Positions 44,194 to 54,500 of a stretch of 64,000 bases of DNA are shown here, piece after piece. Position 1 is the stretch's first letter, and each line of letters begins with the position of its first letter. The position numbers and the translations under genes were made by a program. Below the pieces are notes generated by a model. That model searched no databases and was not told the origin of the DNA. It worked only from the letters and a program-made list of their open reading frames with translations. Source of the stretch: Ignavibacteriaceae bacterium (GTDB lineage Bacteria > Bacteroidota > Ignavibacteria > Ignavibacteriales > Ignavibacteriaceae); contig JABWCL010000006.1 in the NCBI GenBank assembly GCA_013360295.1, positions 1 to 64,000 of the forward strand, in the 5' to 3' direction.

Positions 44194-46305
44194 ATGAGAA
44201 AGATTTTTTTACTTTTAATGGTACTTAGCCTGGCGGCATTCGCCCAGCCCTGGGTTTGGCAGAATCCTAAGCCACAGGGGAATTCACTTTATGCGGTTCA
44301 GAAGCTTGGAACAATATATGCCTCCGGTGAAGGAGGTACGATAATAAAATCTACTGATGGTATGAACTGGGTAAGGAGTGAGACGGGAACCACGAAACTC
44401 ATTTACACTGTTCATTTTCTCACCGCAAGTTCAGGATTTGCTGCCGGTGAAGATGGTACCATCCTGAAGACAATTGATTTTGGTGTTTCCTGGCAGACTG
44501 TGAACCAGAACTCCGCATATACAATTTATTCAATCAGCTTTTCAGACCACGCGACGGGTTGTGCGGTAGGAGAACTTGTTTCGGGTTTGGGTAATGTGAT
44601 ACTCTGGACAAACGACGGCGGTGTTACCTGGGTTGACAGGTCTTATGGTACCGCTTCGCTATACACCGTGAAGTTGTACAGCAATAATACCGCATACGCG
44701 GGAGGTATGACCGGTGAGATGCTTAAAACCACCGATGCCGGTGTTACCTGGACACGCCAGACCACAGGCACTTTGAACAGTATCTACTCCATCGCGATTA
44801 CTGATAATAATGACGTTTATGCTGCCGGCACCGGCGGGTTGATTCTGAAATCCACTAACGGCGGGACAAACTGGTCAGTACAGAACAGTAATACTTTCAA
44901 CTGGCTTAGCAGCATTGTTTTCACTTCCGCGACAACGGGATATGCGGTGGGATATCTTGGTACAATATTAAAAACAACAAATGGCGGAACCAACTGGAAT
45001 AATGTCGTTACGACCGTTACCGATTGGTTTCAGGGAATTTCCTTCAGCGACGTTAATAACGGTATTCTTGTAGGAGAGACAGGAAGGATTATGCTTACCA
45101 GTGACGGCGGAAACACCTGGGTCGCGGCATCATTTGGTGAGACTGACTGGCTCTATGACGTTGTATTCCAGAATGCCTTAACGGGTTATGCCTGCGGAGA
45201 TTTTGGCAGGTTGTTAAAAACTACAAACGGCGGGGAGACCTGGACGAATCTGAACAGCGGGGTATCAGATTTACTCTATGCCATTGAAATTATAGACGCA
45301 AATACCATTTATATTGCAGGCGATTTCGGCACGGTGATAAAATCAACTGATGCCGGCGCAACCTGGAATAAACTAAATACAAATATTACAGAGTGGCTTT
45401 TCTCGATCTGTTTCCCGACGCCCTCTACCGGTTATGCGGCGGGTTATTTCGGAGCAATGATAAAAACTACTGACGCCGGCGCGACCTGGACTACACTCAA
45501 CACGGGTACATCAAACCAGATCAGCGGAATGTGTTTTATGGACGCAAATATCGGTATTGCCGCGGGCGGAGAGAGTTACGGAGGCATCGGCTCCATCAGT
45601 AAAACCACCGACGGCGGCACGACCTGGACAACGGTTTACACCGAAGCTGAGCAGATCTACTGGGCGGTGGCTTACGTGGGTAATAATTCAGGTTACGTGT
45701 TTGGAGGCTCTAATACAGGGCTGGGAAGCACAATTCTATATACAAGTGATGGCGGCGCGACCTGGGTTAAACGCACTCCTCCGTCGCAGGTTAACCTCTA
45801 CGCGGCAAGTTTCCCGACAACGGATGTCGGGTACGTTTCCGGAGGCAACGGCGTTGTTCTGAAGACTACCGACGCCGGAATTACGTGGAACCTGCTAGCA
45901 ACGGGAACAAATAATAATCTCAGTTCCGTGTTCTTTAATGATATCAATACCGGTTATGTCGCAGGCAAAAACGGTACTATTCTTAAAACCACCTCCGGGG
46001 GAACTACCGGAACCGGAGAATATAGAAATGCCGGGATTCCTGACGCATTCAGGCTGTATGAGAACTATCCTAATCCTTTTAATCCATCAACAAACATTTC
46101 ATTTTCTATCCCGGCATCAGGATACGTCACCCTCAGAGTCTATGATATTTTGGGCAGGGAAGTGAAAGCGATTCTCAGTAATGTGGTTGCAGGCGGTACC
46201 CATACAGTTCAGTTTGACGCCACGGGATTAAGTTCCGGGGTATATTTTTACAGGCTGACGGCGGGCAGCCACTCAATCACGAGAAAAATGATTCTTAGCA
46301 GGTAA
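44194..46305 (+). CDS. Secreted YCF48/BNR propeller protein with T9SS sorting domain
   Basis: A 703-residue protein with a signal peptide (ends AAFAQ). It consists of about fourteen blade-like repeats of ~43 residues with motifs such as KTTDAGVTW, KSTNGGTNW and recurring GYAVG/GYAAG segments, as in YCF48-type photosystem assembly factors and related propellers. The last ~85 residues are a T9SS domain (YENYPNPFNPST, GVYFYRL). Surface attachment or binding is likely; no catalytic site is visible. It lies 15 bp after the CotH gene in the same operon. Confidence 0.88.
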   Translation: MRKIFLLLMVLSLAAFAQPWVWQNPKPQGNSLYAVQKLGTIYASGEGGTIIKSTDGMNWVRSETGTTKLIYTVHFLTASSGFAAGEDGTILKTIDFGVSWQTVNQNSAYTIYSISFSDHATGCAVGELVSGLGNVILWTNDGGVTWVDRSYGTASLYTVKLYSNNTAYAGGMTGEMLKTTDAGVTWTRQTTGTLNSIYSIAITDNNDVYAAGTGGLILKSTNGGTNWSVQNSNTFNWLSSIVFTSATTGYAVGYLGTILKTTNGGTNWNNVVTTVTDWFQGISFSDVNNGILVGETGRIMLTSDGGNTWVAASFGETDWLYDVVFQNALTGYACGDFGRLLKTTNGGETWTNLNSGVSDLLYAIEIIDANTIYIAGDFGTVIKSTDAGATWNKLNTNITEWLFSICFPTPSTGYAAGYFGAMIKTTDAGATWTTLNTGTSNQISGMCFMDANIGIAAGGESYGGIGSISKTTDGGTTWTTVYTEAEQIYWAVAYVGNNSGYVFGGSNTGLGSTILYTSDGGATWVKRTPPSQVNLYAASFPTTDVGYVSGGNGVVLKTTDAGITWNLLATGTNNNLSSVFFNDINTGYVAGKNGTILKTTSGGTTGTGEYRNAGIPDAFRLYENYPNPFNPSTNISFSIPASGYVTLRVYDILGREVKAILSNVVAGGTHTVQFDATGLSSGVYFYRLTAGSHSITRKMILSR

Positions 46306-46333
46306 TGTTTTTATTAATTCAAGGAAGAATTTA

Positions 46334-48718
46334 ATGGTATTAAAAGTTCGGGCTGCGGCTGCAATCGCGCTCTTTTTTATTATCTCCGTTTATCCTCAGG
46401 CTTATAACGGATACACTTTATTCGGGCCGCACAATTCCCGCTACACATATCTTGTTGATATGAATAATACTGTTGTGAAAACCTGGACTCACACAAAAAA
46501 CGGCGGGTACACTTATTATCTGCTGGAAGACGGCAGTGTGATGAGAACGGCTGTTGCAAGCGGAGGGTTGAATGGAGGAGGCGCGCAAGGAGTGGTACAG
46601 CGTGTTGACTGGAACGGGAACCTGCTTTGGGAATACACTTATTCCTCATCAACATACAAAGCTCATCACGATATTGAACCGATGCCAAACGGTAATGTTC
46701 TTATTATTGCCTGGGAAGTAAAGACCGCGGCACAGGCTGTCGCGGCAGGGCTCAACCACAGCTCTTCGATCTGGCCTGACCATATAATTGAGGTACAGCC
46801 GGTAGGAACAAACGGCGGTAACATAGTTTGGAAGTGGCACTTCTGGGACCACCTGATCCAGGATTACGACCCGTCAAAAGCAAATTACGGAGTAGTCGCT
46901 AATCATCCTGAATTGCTTGATATCAACGTAGGAAGTACTTCCGGAGACTGGATGCATGTTAACGGCATCAGTTACAATCCGGAATTAGATCAAATTGTTT
47001 TTTCGTCTCATAATCTGCACGAGTTGTTCGTTATTGATCACAGCACTACCACGGCAGAAGCTGCGGGACATACAGGCGGCCGCTGGGGTAAGGGAGGGGA
47101 TATCCTTTACCGCTGGGGAAAGGCCAGTAATTACCGTGCTACCAGCGCTCAGGTTTTTAAGGTAGTCCATTGTGCTGTTTGGGTGCCTAAGGGTTTGCCG
47201 GGTGAAGGCCACATAATGGCTTTTAACAACAGGGAAGGGCAGGGGACATCTATGATAGTTGAGATTGTTCCGCCTGTTGATAGTCTCGGCAATTATGTTT
47301 TTACACCTGGTACCGGATACGGGCCGGCTGCTCCTTACTGGAGTTATACCGCCTCCTGGTTCTATTCAAACCACCTGGGCGGCGTGCAGAGGCTGCCAAA
47401 TGGGAACACCATTATATCCGAATCCACGAGCGGCAATCTGTTCGAAGTTAACCAGGCCGGGAATACGGTCTGGAACTACAACCGCGGAGGTGAGATTGTG
47501 CGGGTGCTTCGTTATGGAATGGACTATCCGGGGATACGAAAAATCAACAGCGGCGAGATTGTGATCAATGAATTTATGGCTTCAAATGATTCTATTCCTG
47601 ATCCCGCGGGGGAATTTGACGACTGGATAGAACTTTACAATAATACAGATGATGACATTACTCTGAGCGGGCGGTATCTTTCGAATGCTTCCGGACAACC
47701 CACAAAATTCAGGATACCCCAAAGGACTGTCATCAAAGCCCGTGATTACCTTGTTGTATGGGCAGACAATGACCTCACTCAGGGCGGGATTCACGCCAAC
47801 TTTGATCTTTCAGATGCCGGCGGGACTCTGTTCCTCAGAAATCTTAACGGCAGCATTATTGATACAATTACTTTCGGCACACAGACAATGGGGAAATCTA
47901 TGTCACGAATTCCAAATGGAACGGGGCAGTTTACGGAAACAAACCCGACAATCGGCAGGGAGAACAAACTAAGTAATACCGTTGTGCTGCTGAATCAGGG
48001 GGATATTGTTATCAACGAGTTTATGACCGCAAATGATTCCATCCCTGATCCGGCAGGCGAGTTTGAGGGTTGGGTTGAACTCCATAATAAGTCGAGGGGA
48101 GAGGTAAACATAGCCGGCGCTTTCCTTACAAACGATGTTAGTGAAGGGGGAAAGTGGCAGTTCCCTGAAGGCACCGTCATACCTGCAAACGGCTATCTGG
48201 TAGTCTGGCTTGATGATGACACCTTACAGGCCGGCCTTCACGCGAACTTCAGTTTCCCAGTCGGACAGGGAATGATCGGTTTTATGAACAGAGATAGTTC
48301 GGTGCTCGATACAGTCTCATTCTCCGACGAATCCACTAACCTATCATACGCCCGAATTCCGAACGGGACAGGCTCATTCGTGCTGGCGATACCTTCAATC
48401 GGAAAGGCAAACACGACGGTCTATTCCACGGTGGATCCTATGGGCAACAGAAACGTCGGATATAATCTTGCGCAGAATTACCCAAATCCATTCAATCCCG
48501 AAACGAAAATTAACTTTTCTATCGGAGTACCGGGAAGGGTATCCCTAAAGGTTTATGATCTGCTTGGCAATAAAGTTGCTACACTTACAGATGACTTTAT
48601 GAACGAAGGCTCCTACTCCGTTACCTTTGACGGAAGAGGCCATCCATCCGGTGTTTATTTTTATGTTTTGACCTCCGGTGAAGCCAAGATTGCCAAAAAA
48701 CTAACACTTCTCAAATAA
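46334..48718 (+). CDS. Secreted arylsulfotransferase-like protein with two lamin-tail domains and T9SS domain
   Basis: A 794-residue protein with a signal peptide. Residues ~20-390 resemble the ASST/arylsulfotransferase propeller: GYTLFGPHNSRYTYLVDM, HHDIEPMPNGNVLI, WHFWDHLIQDYDP, GDWMHVNGISYNP, SSHNLHELFVIDHST and GHIMAFNNREG. ASST enzymes transfer sulfate between phenolic compounds through an active-site histidine. Two lamin-tail domains follow (~398-535 and ~545-690), both starting with a VINEFM motif, then a T9SS domain (NYPNPFNPET). It is the third gene of the cargo operon and is followed by a terminator. Confidence 0.88.
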   Translation: MVLKVRAAAAIALFFIISVYPQAYNGYTLFGPHNSRYTYLVDMNNTVVKTWTHTKNGGYTYYLLEDGSVMRTAVASGGLNGGGAQGVVQRVDWNGNLLWEYTYSSSTYKAHHDIEPMPNGNVLIIAWEVKTAAQAVAAGLNHSSSIWPDHIIEVQPVGTNGGNIVWKWHFWDHLIQDYDPSKANYGVVANHPELLDINVGSTSGDWMHVNGISYNPELDQIVFSSHNLHELFVIDHSTTTAEAAGHTGGRWGKGGDILYRWGKASNYRATSAQVFKVVHCAVWVPKGLPGEGHIMAFNNREGQGTSMIVEIVPPVDSLGNYVFTPGTGYGPAAPYWSYTASWFYSNHLGGVQRLPNGNTIISESTSGNLFEVNQAGNTVWNYNRGGEIVRVLRYGMDYPGIRKINSGEIVINEFMASNDSIPDPAGEFDDWIELYNNTDDDITLSGRYLSNASGQPTKFRIPQRTVIKARDYLVVWADNDLTQGGIHANFDLSDAGGTLFLRNLNGSIIDTITFGTQTMGKSMSRIPNGTGQFTETNPTIGRENKLSNTVVLLNQGDIVINEFMTANDSIPDPAGEFEGWVELHNKSRGEVNIAGAFLTNDVSEGGKWQFPEGTVIPANGYLVVWLDDDTLQAGLHANFSFPVGQGMIGFMNRDSSVLDTVSFSDESTNLSYARIPNGTGSFVLAIPSIGKANTTVYSTVDPMGNRNVGYNLAQNYPNPFNPETKINFSIGVPGRVSLKVYDLLGNKVATLTDDFMNEGSYSVTFDGRGHPSGVYFYVLTSGEAKIAKKLTLLK

Positions 48719-48724
48719 ACCGTT

Positions 48725-48759
48725 ACCGGGCGTTCCTCTCCAGGTACGCCCGGTTTCTT
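48725..48759 (+). terminator. Terminator of the three-gene cargo operon
   Basis: ACCGGGCGT (48725-48733) pairs perfectly with ACGCCCGGT (48746-48754), 6 bp after the stop, followed by TTCTTGTTCTC. Confidence 0.85.
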
Positions 48760-48821
48760 GTTCTCGTATCTTCTTTTATTTCAATCAGTTATAGCCCAAC
48801 CGCTTTTGTGTAAAAAATCAC

Positions 48822-48849
48822 TTGACAAATAGCAATTATTTATTATATT
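48822..48849 (+). promoter_or_regulatory. Sigma-70-like promoter of the first choice-of-anchor-A gene
   Basis: TTGACA (48822-48827) and TATATT (48844-48849) are separated by 16 bp. The predicted start near 48856 leaves a leader of about 260 nt before the ATG at 49117. Confidence 0.6.
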
Positions 48850-49116
48850 GCATCATCTGTTATCGCCTTATTACCGTTTCAGCCCATAGCCGAGACCGGT
48901 CGTGTGTTATTTTTTATTGTTTCCGTTCCTTCCATTTTAGTTAAGTCTTAGGAACAAAAGATTACCGGTATTTCTGTTATTGGTTTTTGTGTTTGGCCAA
49001 TAGTGCCTCGTTTCCATAATTTTCTTAAGATACATGAAATCTTTTAACGAGGATCGGGGCGGCCTTAAATAGGTTTATAGGTAGCAGTTTTTTTTATTAT
49101 TCCAGTTGGTATACAG
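48850..49116 (+). other. Long presumptive 5' leader
   Basis: About 0.26 kb between the promoter-like pair and the start codon. It contains short complementary stretches but nothing that I can assign to a known riboswitch. The length is unusual for this window. Confidence 0.35.
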
Positions 49117-51477
49117 ATGAGATTCAATTTCAAAGCAGTCCTGTTTTTATTCATATTTGCTCTTCAGGTGGTCAGCGCACAGGTAATAATGACCGCGAAT
49201 GTTGACAAGGCTAATCCAGTCAACCTTGAAGAGATCAAATACACAATTACGGCGGAGAACCCAAGCACGGTTAGTCCGGCTGTGGGTGTTGTTGTAAATT
49301 GCCCTGTTCCGCGCGGCATTAAGTTTTTAGAGGCCGATCCCGACCAGGGAAGTTATAACGAAAATACAGGAGTCTGGAACGTAGGGACAGTATCGCCTTC
49401 TTCATCAGTCAGCCTTGAAATAACCTGCATCGTAAATTATTTTAATTCTGCCTGGGATGTGCGCGAGTATTATAACTACAACCTTCTTATAAATGATGAC
49501 ATAAATTTCACCGGAACATTTGTCGGCGGAAAAGTCGGCGCGGGAGGAAATATCAGTGCGGTCGGTACTTCGATCGGCGGGCAGCTTCCGACTCTCTCTC
49601 CGGTCCAGGATATTCTGAACGCAAAAGGTTATCTTAATTTCAGTTCAGGCGCGGTGTTTACGGGTAATGTTGTGTATGGTGATTCCACCAATCTTCCGAA
49701 TTCGAACGTTTATTATCCGCACGGTTCACTTGTCAACGGTACTCCTTTTGATTTCGGCGCATACTCGGCATACGCCGCTTCACTTTCCGCGGGACTGGCA
49801 ACACACATCATTAATGGTTCAACAACATTTTCATCAAACTACCTTTCGCTAACAGGCTCAGATATTTATCTGAATATTTTTGCCGTAACTACAAGCGACC
49901 TTGATAATTCTGACAGCATCGTCATTACAATCCCTAAAGGTTCTATCGGTATTGTTAACGTAATCGGCGCGACCGCTGAATTTATCGGTAATGTTAATAT
50001 TGTAGATAACCTCAATAATTTCATTCTTTTCAATTTCCCGACGGCAACAAACTTAAGTATAGTCGGTTCACGCTGGCAGGGAGCTATACTCGCGCCGTTT
50101 GCTGATATTAACAGCACCGGTACACTCGTCCAGGGACAGGTTTTCGCGAACAACCTGCAGACAATCTCTTCACACCAGTTGCATAATTTTGTGGGGTATA
50201 TTCCTCTCAACAGGCTTATTAATATGTATGTGGTCCCGAATAGCGGTAATCCGGTTGTTGTTCCGCTTAATGTTAATACCACACCTCCATTCGGCGGTGC
50301 CGGTAACGGCAGCTGGTCTGTCAGTTCATTACTTCCGGATAGCGTTTGGGTGCTTGACCTGAAGAGGTTCGATTCCAACCGTGTACTGGCGGGAACATTC
50401 GCGGGCAGGATTTATTTTCTCGATAATAACGGAGTAATTGATACCACCGTTCACGACGCTCTGCTTCCGGCTTCGGCGATCTGGTCGCTCGAGGTGAATG
50501 ACAGCGGCCATATCTTTGCTGCTACAAGTAACGGGCTTTTCAGGAGTAATGATACCGGCGCCACCTGGACTGAGCACCTCCCCAATCTGGATGTCCGTTC
50601 AATACTCTTTGGTTTAGACAGCAATTACTACGCCGGCACCTGGGGCTTTGGCGTTTACCGCTCAACGGATCAGGGTTACACCTGGGAGCAGAAGAACTAC
50701 AACATCGGCAGCACTGTAATTAATACCCTTATGGATAAGATTGACACAAACGCTCTTTCAACTCCATATACATTATTCGCCGGGGGCTTCCTTAAAGGTT
50801 TGAGCGCTTCCTGGGATTCTGCTGATACCTGGATGCCTCTTGCTATGCCTTATGAATATGTAACGGATATTGCAAAGTCCAGTGATGGTATTCTTTTTAT
50901 TGGAACACAAACAGACGGAGTTTACCGCTCTTATGATAACGGAAATACTTTCCATAAACTTAGCGGGCTGCCCAATAACTGGGTCTATATGATTAAAGTT
51001 GACGGGGATAATAATATCTTCGTCTCATCGTGGCTTAATGACATCTACGCTTCATCTGATCTTGGTGATACGTGGACAAATCTTGGCCTCGGCGGTTACG
51101 GAGTTTCAGCGCTGTATCCCGGTAATGATGGAATCGTTATGGTCGCAACGAGAAGCGGTCAGATATTGACTAATCAGTCCGGCGTATCTGGCGTTCGCGG
51201 AAGTATGTCGCCTGTTGATTTTAATCTAGAACAAAACTATCCAAATCCTTTTAATCCTTCAACCAATATAAGGTTCACCCTTGCCAAATCAGGGTTTACA
51301 ACCCTGAAAGTTTATGATATTCTGGGCATGGAAGTTGCGAGCCTTGTATCTGAAGTTAAAGGAGCGGGTACACATCTTGTGCAGTTTGACGGTTCCCGTC
51401 TCTCCTCAGGAGTTTATTTCTATAAATTAAGCTCCGGCAGCCAGGTAATGGCTAAAAAGCTAATGCTACTTAAATAA
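49117..51477 (+). CDS. Secreted choice-of-anchor-A protein with DUF11, propeller and T9SS domain
   Basis: A 786-residue protein with a signal peptide (ends VVSAQ). Residues ~21-125 are a DUF11-like beta domain (VDKANPVNLEEIKYTITAENP). Residues ~126-370 match the choice-of-anchor-A (CAA) domain: GGKVGAGGNISAVGTSIG, GNVVYGDSTNLP, VINVIGATAEF-like and RWQGAILAPFADI ... GQVFANNLQTISSHQ. Residues ~395-695 are propeller blades with Asp boxes (STDQGYTW, SSDLGDTW). A T9SS domain ends it (NYPNPFNPST). It is paralogous to the C-terminal ~770 residues of the next gene. Likely a cell-surface adhesin or structural protein. Confidence 0.88.
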   Translation: MRFNFKAVLFLFIFALQVVSAQVIMTANVDKANPVNLEEIKYTITAENPSTVSPAVGVVVNCPVPRGIKFLEADPDQGSYNENTGVWNVGTVSPSSSVSLEITCIVNYFNSAWDVREYYNYNLLINDDINFTGTFVGGKVGAGGNISAVGTSIGGQLPTLSPVQDILNAKGYLNFSSGAVFTGNVVYGDSTNLPNSNVYYPHGSLVNGTPFDFGAYSAYAASLSAGLATHIINGSTTFSSNYLSLTGSDIYLNIFAVTTSDLDNSDSIVITIPKGSIGIVNVIGATAEFIGNVNIVDNLNNFILFNFPTATNLSIVGSRWQGAILAPFADINSTGTLVQGQVFANNLQTISSHQLHNFVGYIPLNRLINMYVVPNSGNPVVVPLNVNTTPPFGGAGNGSWSVSSLLPDSVWVLDLKRFDSNRVLAGTFAGRIYFLDNNGVIDTTVHDALLPASAIWSLEVNDSGHIFAATSNGLFRSNDTGATWTEHLPNLDVRSILFGLDSNYYAGTWGFGVYRSTDQGYTWEQKNYNIGSTVINTLMDKIDTNALSTPYTLFAGGFLKGLSASWDSADTWMPLAMPYEYVTDIAKSSDGILFIGTQTDGVYRSYDNGNTFHKLSGLPNNWVYMIKVDGDNNIFVSSWLNDIYASSDLGDTWTNLGLGGYGVSALYPGNDGIVMVATRSGQILTNQSGVSGVRGSMSPVDFNLEQNYPNPFNPSTNIRFTLAKSGFTTLKVYDILGMEVASLVSEVKGAGTHLVQFDGSRLSSGVYFYKLSSGSQVMAKKLMLLK

Positions 51478-51487
51478 GATTTTTTAC

Positions 51488-51511
51488 GAGCGTCCCGCCT
51501 CAGGGGCGCTC
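51488..51511 (+). terminator. Terminator-like hairpin between the CAA paralogues
   Basis: GAGCGTCCC (51488-51496) pairs with GGGGCGCTC (51503-51511) with one G-T pair over a 6-nt loop, 10 bp after the stop. The following tail (TTACTTAAT) is only moderately T-rich. Confidence 0.6.
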
Positions 51512-51562
51512 TTACTTAATCAAATCACTACTAATGTTGTATTATTCTGAAAGTGTGTTTAT

Positions 51563-54500
51563 ATGATTAGAAAATTTTCCTTACTAATTTTATTATTGTC
51601 AGTTTCTCTCTTCGCTCAGGTTCCTGCTGATCCGGTCGCAACAGCAGCGGGGTCTGTTAGTACTACCTCCTTCACTGCCAACTGGAACAGTGCCGCCCTC
51701 GCGGACGGATATTATCTTGATGTCGCTACGGACGCGGGATTTACCTCCTTTGTTGCCGGTTATAATAATCTTGATGTATTGAATGTAACTTCATTTTCCG
51801 TTTCGGGATTAACTGAAGGCACTGACTACTGGTATCGTGTAAGGGCTTATAATGTAAACGGCACAAGCGGTAACTCAAATGCAATATCGCTCGTTACCCT
51901 GCCGGCTGCTCCAACTGCCTCGGCGGCATCCTCAATTGCAATCTCAGGCTTTTCAGCGAATTGGGGAAGTGTTACGGGTGCCACAGGATACAGGCTCGAT
52001 GTAGCGACTGATGCGGGTTTCACAAGTTTTGTTGCCGGCTTTAATGATCTTGATGTGCTAAACGTTACTACTTATTCCATTACAGGCCTAAGCGCAGGAA
52101 CAGATTATTATTACAGAGTACGTGCTTACAATGCTTCCGGGACGAACAACACAAACTCGTCGACTATTTCTTTAGTTACTTTACCCGATGCACCTGTTTC
52201 ATCCGCGGCCTCATCAATTGCAAACACAAGTTTTTCGGCAAACTGGGGTTCGGTAACCGGCGCAACCGGCTACAGGCTTGATGTTGCAACCGATGCCGGC
52301 TTTACCGCTTTTGTCGCGGGATTCAACGACCTTGACGTTTCAAATGTTATAACTTACTCCGTTACCGGATTATCCGGCGGAACAGATTATTATTACAGAG
52401 TACGTGCTTATAACGCCTCAGGAACAAATAACACTAACTCTTCAACAATATCCGTAACAACTTTACCCGATGCTCCGACATCATCCGCTGCATCATTGAT
52501 TACAACCACAGGTTTTTCCGCTAACTGGGGAAGCGTTACCGGCGCGACCGGATACAGGCTTGATGTTGCAACCGACGCTGGTTTTACAAGTTTTGTTGCC
52601 GGCTTTAATGATCTTGATGTTACAAACGTCGTTACTTATTCCGTCACCGGATTAACCGCGGGGACAGATTATTATTACAGGGTACGAGCATATAATGCCT
52701 CCGGAACGAACAATACAAGTTCATCAGCGGTCTCACTGGTTACATTGCCTGATGCACCTGTTGCATCTGCCGCATCAGCAATCACAGCCGCAGGTTACTC
52801 AGCAAACTGGGGAACTGTAACGGGCGCGACCGGATACAGGCTGGATGTAGCCACAGATGCGGGGTTTACGAGCTATGTCCCCGGATTCAACGATCTTGAT
52901 GTGCTTAACGTTACGACTTACGCTGTTGCCGGTTTAAGTCCAGGAACGGACTACTACTACAGAGTAAGAGCCTATAATGCTTCAGGTACAGGAGCTAACT
53001 CGGGAACTATCTCCGCACTTACTCTGCCTGATGCTCCTGTTTCATCCGCGGCTACAGCGATTACTCTTACAACTTTTGACGCTAACTGGGCTTCCGTAGT
53101 GAGTGCGACCGGGTACAGGCTTGATGTTGCCACAGACGCGGGCTTTACAAGTTTTGTTGCAGGCTTTAATGACCTGGATGTATCGAATGTTCTGACCTAT
53201 ACAGTAACAGGTTTGACATCTGGAACTAATTACTTCTTCAGGGTTCGCGCATATAACACTACCGGCACCGGTGCCAACTCTTCTTCGCAGTCACTTATTA
53301 CCATCCCGGATGCCCCGGACGCAACCGCAGGCACAAGTATTACTAAATACAGTTTCAGCGCAAACTGGAATTCTGTAACGGGCGCGGCAGGATACTATCT
53401 TGATGTCGCGAAGGATAATTCATTTACGACATTCGTTGCCGGGTTCAATAATCTTGATGTTGCCAACGTTACCACATATTCAGTTACAGGTTTGCTGCCC
53501 GGTTATCCTTATTATTTCAGGGTACGCGCGTATAATGCAGCCGGAACAAGCACAAATTCAGATACCGTAACAGTTACAACACTTCCGCCTGAGGCTGACC
53601 TTGCGCTTGCATCATCGGTCGATAAAGCAAATCCGCTGAACCTGGAAGTACTTACTTACAATTTTACAATCACCAATAACGGGCCTGATTCGTCTAAGAA
53701 CGTGGTGATGTCAGCTTCTATCCCGAGAGGATTTAAGTATGCTTCGTCAAACCCCGTAAACTCAACATACAATTCTGTTACCGGAGTTTGGACTCTCAAC
53801 GATCTTGGTATGGGCGAATCTGCTTCGCTTACAATAGTTGACACGGTTGATTACTTCAACCAGGCTTATGATTTTAGAGACTTTTATGAGTACAGCATCT
53901 TTGCGTTAAATGATGTGAGTCTGGCAGGCTCTTTCCTCGGAGGAAAACTTGCTGCAGGTGATGACGCTACACTGGCGGGAACGAATATCGGCAGCCAGGC
54001 AAAACTCAGGAATCCGGCGCAGGATATTTTAATCGTAGGCGATGATCTGACTTACGAATCCGGGACAGTGCGTAATGGCAACGTTGTTTACGGCGGATCT
54101 ACAAACCTTCCCGATCCGGATGTAACTTATCCTGAGGGAACGCTTGTGAACTCTTCTCCATTGAATTTTGCAAGTCTGGGAAGTTATCTGACCGGGCTTT
54201 CATCAAACCTCGCCGGATATGACATTAACGGTACGACAACGCTAAACCCGGGTAATCTTACTCTTACGGGAACTGATATTTACCTTAATGTATTTAATGT
54301 AAACGGTTCAGATTTCCAGAATTCCCCGACGGTTAACGTAAATGTTCCGAAAGGGGCTGTAGCAATTATCAATGTAAGCGGTACAAATATTTCGTACAGC
54401 GGAACACTTGATATACAGTCCAACCTCGGCAATTTTGTGATGTTTAATTTTCATCAGGCGACCAGTTTGAGTATACTTGGAACATCATTCTTTGGAAGTA

